From Symbiodinium natans (Eukaryota > Sar > Dinophyceae > Suessiales > Symbiodiniaceae), in contig CAJNDS010000437.1 in NCBI GenBank assembly GCA_905221605.1, forward strand, positions 77,501 to 110,378: DNA of 32,878 nucleotides, given 5' to 3'. The notes beneath the pieces are model-generated. The model saw only the letters and a program-made list of their open reading frames with translations. It was not told the DNA's origin and did no database searches. How positions within the stretch are numbered: the stretch's first letter is position 1; every line of letters begins with the position of its first letter. Below, piece by piece: positions 30,011-32,878 of this stretch. The translations under genes were made by a program, and so were the position numbers.

Positions 30011-30145
30011 TTAGGGTTTAGGGTTTAGGGCTTTAGGCTTTAGGGTTTAGGGTTTAGGGTTTAGGGTTTAGGGTTTAGGGTTTAGGGTTTAGGGTTTAGG
30101 GTTTAGGGTTTAGGGTTTAGGGTTTAGGGTTTAGGGTTTAGGGAA
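30000..30145 (+). repeat. ITS, TTTAGGG array
   Basis: About 20 units, two CTTTAGG slips. Confidence 0.97.
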
Positions 30146-30166
30146 GCCCCATAGCATCCCGCGTGT

Positions 30167-30313
30167 CTAGCTGCCTGTAGCACTACCTCCTCCACCGCAA
30201 TCATAGAAAGGGAGAGGTCCGGGGGTTGCGACTTGCGAGGGCGGCTTGGGACTCGTTCGGTGTGCCGTTAGGGACAATTTGGGGTTTGGGGTTTCGCGCT
30301 TAGAGTTTGGGAT
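30167..30313 (-). CDS. Possible exon, Pro/Gly-rich
   Basis: Minus frame of 49 codons: KLSLTAHRTSPKPPSQVATP, then GPLPFYDCGGGGSATGS, TAG 30167-30169. Confidence 0.3.
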   Translation of the reverse strand: MPNSKRETPNPKLSLTAHRTSPKPPSQVATPGPLPFYDCGGGGSATGS

Positions 30314-30419
30314 TTAGGGTTTAGGGTTTGGAGTTTCGGGCTCAGGGTTTGGGGTTTCGAGACTAAAGGGTTTGGGGAGTCGGGCTTTGGGTTCCCGCTG
30401 TAGGGTCCTCGACTTTGGG

Positions 30420-30495
30420 CCCGAAACCCGAAACCCGAAACCCGAAACCCTAAACCCTAAACCCGAAACCCTAAACCCTAAACCCTAAACCCTCC
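30420..30495 (-). repeat. ITS, CCCGAAA then CCCTAAA
   Basis: Four CCCGAAA units followed by CCCTAAA units, again grouped by type. Confidence 0.9.
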
Positions 30496-30604
30496 GACGC
30501 TGGGGACTTGCGCGGCCGGGGTTCTCCATTGTGAGGTTGTCGGAGGGTGAGGCGCTACCAGCGCCTTCGCCTGGGAAGGCGGGTTCAAGGTTGAGGGTTA
30601 GGGT
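30485..30604 (-). CDS. Possible exon, unknown
   Basis: Minus frame of 40 codons: LEPAFPGEGAGSASPSDNLT, then MENPGRASPQRRRV, TAG at 30485-30487. Confidence 0.28.
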   Translation of the reverse strand, partial: TLTLNLEPAFPGEGAGSASPSDNLTMENPGRASPQRRRV

Positions 30605-30770
30605 TTAGGGTTTAGGGTTTAGGGTTCAGGGTTCAGTGTGTAGGGTTTAGGGTTTAGGGTTTAGGGTTTAGGGTTTAGGGTTTAGGGTTTAGGGTTTAGG
30701 GTTTAGGGTTTAGGGTTTAGGGTTTAGGGTTTAGGGTTTAGGGTTTAGGGTTTAGGGCTCAGGGCTTGGG
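30595..30770 (+). repeat. ITS, TTTAGGG array
   Basis: About 22 units. Confidence 0.97.
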
Positions 30771-30879
30771 GCCCAGAGTCAGGAATAGAAAACTTCGGCT
30801 TTTTCTGTTTAATAGGCTTCAGGAGGGGAAAGCAGCACCAGCCAACAGAGTCACACACATATAGCATCTTTATGGCCAA
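30745..30879 (-). CDS. Possible exon after a TTTAG junction
   Basis: On minus, (TTTAGGG)n ends in TTTAG, immediately followed by codons LAIKMLYVCDSVGWCCFPLL, then KPIKQKKPKFSIPDSGPQ. The frame fades into ITS codons before TAA. A good example of an island that could use the telomere unit itself as acceptor. Confidence 0.33.
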   Translation of the reverse strand: MAIKMLYVCDSVGWCCFPLLKPIKQKKPKFSIPDSGPQALSPKP

Positions 30880-30881
30880 CT

Positions 30882-30950
30882 AAACCCTAAACCCTAAACC
30901 CTAAACCCTAAAACCCTAAACCCTAAACCCTAAACCCTAAACCCTTCACC
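30882..30950 (-). repeat. ITS, CCCTAAA array
   Basis: Nine units, one CCCTAAAA. Confidence 0.95.
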
Positions 30951-30988
30951 GCAGGGTTGAGGGCCTGAGGCTAGAGCTCACAGCAGCT

Positions 30989-31195
30989 CTAGGCACCACG
31001 TCGCGAACAGGCGAGTTGGCTTAGGGCCTCAAAGCTCTCAAACTTGGCTGCACTTAGCAGGGTAGCTATAAATTGAGTTTTTAGCTGCCTTCTTAAGAAA
31101 CCCAATAAACCCAAAAAGGCTAAGGATCTAAAGTTACAGTAAAGAACCACAAAGTCAAAGTTCTCAGATAGACCTGTGGGCTTCGGGCTTGGGGT
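30989..31195 (-). CDS. Putative exon with hydrophobic segment
   Basis: Minus frame of 69 codons, almost free of telomeric sequence. CGAAGCCCACAG is acceptor-like (exon from about 31173). It reads LSENFDFVVLYCNFRSLAFL, then GLLGFLRRQLKTQFIATLLS, then AAKFESFEALSQLACSRRGA, TAG 30989-30991. About 25 hydrophobic residues followed by RR suggest a membrane segment. FESFE also appears in the exon at 32.6 kb. No ATG, so not a complete gene. Confidence 0.42.
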   Translation of the reverse strand, partial: TPSPKPTGLSENFDFVVLYCNFRSLAFLGLLGFLRRQLKTQFIATLLSAAKFESFEALSQLACSRRGA

Positions 31196-31417
31196 TTAGG
31201 GTTTTCAGTAATTAGGGAACGAGGTGCCCTATATCCACACCGTATGGCCTCACCCCAAGCCCTACGCACTAACTATCTAGGGACCCAGCACCCTAAACCC
31301 ATATACCCTGAACCCTTGACTTTCTCAAACCCTAAACCCTGAACCTTTTAAGCCCTAAGCCCTTGAAAACCCTTCACCCCAGACCCTAAGCTCTTAGCCT
31401 TTCAAACCCTAAACTCT

Positions 31418-31538
31418 AACCTTAAACCTTGGGATGTTCCCCCATATACTAGCAGTCCTCAATAGGGATTCTAATCGGGGTTACCATATTCCCTATTAAG
31501 GACTGTGAGTATAAGGGGAACATCCCAACCTTAAACCT
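31418..31538. mobile_element. MITE family M, copy 4 (intact, with 12-nt TSD)
   Basis: The 97-nt element at 31430-31526 has exact ends GGGATGTTCCCC / GGGGAACATCCC and inner arms around CAGTCCTCAATAGGGA / TCCCTATTAAGGACTG. AACCTTAAACCT occurs directly on both sides (31418-31429, 31527-31538), a 12-nt duplication. This copy defines the family. Confidence 0.85.
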
Positions 31539-31573
31539 GTAAACCCAACCTTAAACCCCCTAAGTAGACCCCC

Positions 31574-31666
31574 ATGTTGTCGAAGGGCCAACTCGATGTC
31601 TTTGACATGAAGCACTCGGGAGTGCATCCCCCGAAAGGCATCCCCCCACCCCCTCCGGGTGTGTAG
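31574..31666 (+). CDS. Possible short ORF; strand unresolved
   Basis: Plus ATG frame MLSKGQLDVFDMKHSGVHPP, then KGIPPPPPGV. Two minus frames are also open (MHSRVLHVKDIELALRQHGG; GGCTPECFMSKTSSWPFDNM). One of the three may be an exon. Confidence 0.22.
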   Translation: MLSKGQLDVFDMKHSGVHPPKGIPPPPPGV

Positions 31667-31781
31667 GGTTTAGGGTTTAGGGTTTAGGGTTTAGGGTTTA
31701 GGGTTTAGGGTTTAGGGTTTAGGGTTTAGGGTTTAGGGTTTAGGGTTTAGGGTTTAGGGTTTAGGGTTTAGGGTTTAGGGT

Positions 31782-31783
<2 letters not shown>
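31663..31783 (+). repeat. ITS, TTTAGGG array
   Basis: 17 perfect units joined directly to the next block. Confidence 0.98.
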
Positions 31784-31958
<175 letters not shown>

Positions 31959-32006
31959 CCCGAAACCCGAAACCCCTCCTCCTGCGTCCGCGAAGAGACT
32001 CGTAAC

Positions 32007-32186
32007 CTAAAGTCGCCGAGGGGCCAAGCCCCAGCAACTCCTCCTCGACTCCGATCTCGGTGGCTTCCAGTTTGCGCTGCGGGCTTCAGACGGTGCTTCA
32101 GGAGTAAGGTGCAGCTCTGAAAAAGAAGCCCCAACCCCCACGGCATGTGCAAAAAAAAACATCAGCCAACTCAGCCTGCACAGGGT
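32007..32186 (-). CDS. Putative exon, unknown product
   Basis: Minus frame of 60 codons. GACCCTGTGCAG is acceptor-like, then LSWLMFFFAHAVGVGASFSE, then LHLTPEAPSEARSANWKPPR and SESRRSCWGLAPRRL, TAG 32007-32009. A T9 run encodes FFF; the rest is non-repetitive. Two other minus frames are also open over parts of the island but pass into the TTGAGGG array. Confidence 0.35.
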   Translation of the reverse strand, partial: TLCRLSWLMFFFAHAVGVGASFSELHLTPEAPSEARSANWKPPRSESRRSCWGLAPRRL

Positions 32187-32206
32187 CTAGGGTTCAAGAG
32201 CCCCAA

Positions 32207-32250
32207 GCCCTAAACCCTAAACCCTAAACCCTAAACCCTAACCCCTAAAC
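32207..32250 (-). repeat. Short ITS, CCCTAAA
   Basis: Six units, followed by a C run (32262-32279). Confidence 0.9.
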
Positions 32251-32467
32251 AATCCAACCCCCACCCCCCCCCCCCCCCATCTTGGTGCGCCCAAGAAACA
32301 GCTTCTGTAAGGAGCTTCTTCAGTGTCTTGCCTGGTAGGGGGCATGGTTGGGGGTTCCGACACCTGAACCCCGAAATCCCGACTTTCCTAAACTCCTGAA
32401 TCAAGCACTTAATGAAGGCCCTTAAACCCCCTGAAAAGCCCTTAAACCCATTCAACCTAAACCCCAA
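32231..32467 (-). CDS. Putative ORF, 78 codons
   Basis: Minus ATG frame: drifted start, then FIKCLIQEFRKVGISGFRCR, NPQPCPLPGKTLKKLLTEAV and SWAHQD, ending in a Gly run from the C/G tract. The G tract downstream recalls the GQQY exons. FIK recurs at the start of the 32.6 kb exon (FIKDKL). Confidence 0.33.
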   Translation of the reverse strand: MGFRLNGFKGFSGGLRAFIKCLIQEFRKVGISGFRCRNPQPCPLPGKTLKKLLTEAVSWAHQDGGGGGWGLDCLGVRV

Positions 32468-32527
32468 ACCAAGCCCTCAAAAGCCCTGAAAACCTGTCTG
32501 AAAAGCCCGTAAAACCCTCAAAAGCTC

Positions 32528-32683
32528 TCAAAGCCCATCAAATCCGCGAAACCCGTACACCAAGCCCTCCTCGAAGCTCTCAAAGCCCTTCAAAACCTCC
32601 TGCGACCGCAGGCGTGGACCTCGGACAACCTCGCGCGTGGGCTCGTCCCGGAGCTTGTCCTTGATAAACCTGCACGGCGGATT
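32528..32683 (-). CDS. Putative exon with acceptor
   Basis: GCCGTGCAG on the minus strand (exon from about 32671), then RFIKDKLRDEPTREVVRGPR, then LRSQEVLKGFESFEEGLVYG, TGA 32528-32530. Charged, helix-like composition in the first half. The second half drifts into TTTGAGGGC repeats like those at 32400-32600, where GFxGF codons recur. Confidence 0.38.
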   Translation of the reverse strand, partial: NPPCRFIKDKLRDEPTREVVRGPRLRSQEVLKGFESFEEGLVYGFRGFDGL

Positions 32684-32775
32684 TTAGGGTTTAGGGTTTA
32701 GGGTTTAGGGTTTAGGGTTCAGGGTTTAGGGTTTCGGGTTTCGGGTTTAGGGTTTAGGGTTTAGGGTTTAGGGTG
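32683..32775 (+). repeat. ITS, TTTAGGG array
   Basis: About 12 units with two TTTCGGG. The last 100 nt of the window are drifted GGGGCTT/TTTCTGGGG sequence without a feature. Confidence 0.95.
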
Positions 32776-32878
32776 GCCTGCATGGCTTTTGGAGTTTCTG
32801 GGGCTTGTGGGGTTTCTGGTTCGTAAGCGTTTGCGAGGTTTAAAGCGCTTCTGGGGCTTATAAAGTTAACAGAGTTTA

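Overview
The window looks like a piece of a nuclear draft assembly from a eukaryote with Arabidopsis-type telomere repeats (TTTAGGG). There are no bacterial operons, ribosome binding sites or long uninterrupted genes. There are splice-like junctions (polypyrimidine tract plus CAG, CAG|GTAAGA), a 100-N scaffold gap (25279-25378), microsatellites and many short inverted-repeat elements. This telomere type occurs in plants, some green algae, cryptophytes, chromerids and dinoflagellates. A protist alga with intron-rich genes, such as a dinoflagellate or chromerid, is my best guess, but the lineage cannot be fixed from this sequence. I saw no tRNA, rRNA or CRISPR array by eye.

Layout. Roughly 80 blocks of interstitial telomeric repeat (ITS), in both orientations, are separated by about 70-250 nt islands of non-telomeric DNA across 0.2-15.6 kb and 18.4-32.9 kb. 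Many blocks are pure TTTAGGG; others are each dominated by one variant (TTTTAGGG, CCCCTAAA, TTTCGGG, TTTGGGGG, TTGAGGG, CCCTAAG). 15.9-18.4 kb is different: almost free of ITS, built of local duplications, alternating GC tracts, CCATGG-rich repeats, a perfect 21-bp inverted-repeat element, TTG expansions and a 62-bp tandem repeat. 25.6-26.4 kb is a poly-G tract followed by a 21-bp minisatellite.

Coding content. The islands behave like short exons, mostly on the minus strand. The best evidence is paralogy. Five modules occur twice, in the same order and strand: LDHAQGKW (9.4 / 25.0 kb), ARFAPGEALPPGF (8.7 / 24.2), LR[QK][NH]R (8.0 / 24.0), HHAM..A...KG..G (6.8 / 23.3) and PRSKKKKSSG[CW]C-stop (4.65 / 21.2). 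Differences between copies are concentrated at synonymous positions. I read this as two duplicated intron-rich genes (A about 9.55 to 4.64 kb, B about 25.11 to 21.19 kb) whose introns diverged and filled with ITS. A second cluster (11.7-15.3 kb) has at least three tandem units of a GQQY.QA exon followed by a VQG[VL][IL][NQ] exon. I recognise no protein family, so functions and gene symbols are left open.

Most unusual signal. At least six ITS blocks are flanked by direct duplications of 14-27 nt of unique sequence (3.9, 6.8-7.0, 8.7-8.9, 10.8, 11.0 and 28.3 kb; two weaker cases at 5.8-6.2 and 12.9 kb), like target-site duplications. In several cases, taking away the block and one duplicate copy joins two short open frames into one longer frame. 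At 28.3 kb the same operation also matches an exact GT...TTTAG intron. ITS blocks may therefore be inserted at staggered breaks inside genes, and some may act as new introns.
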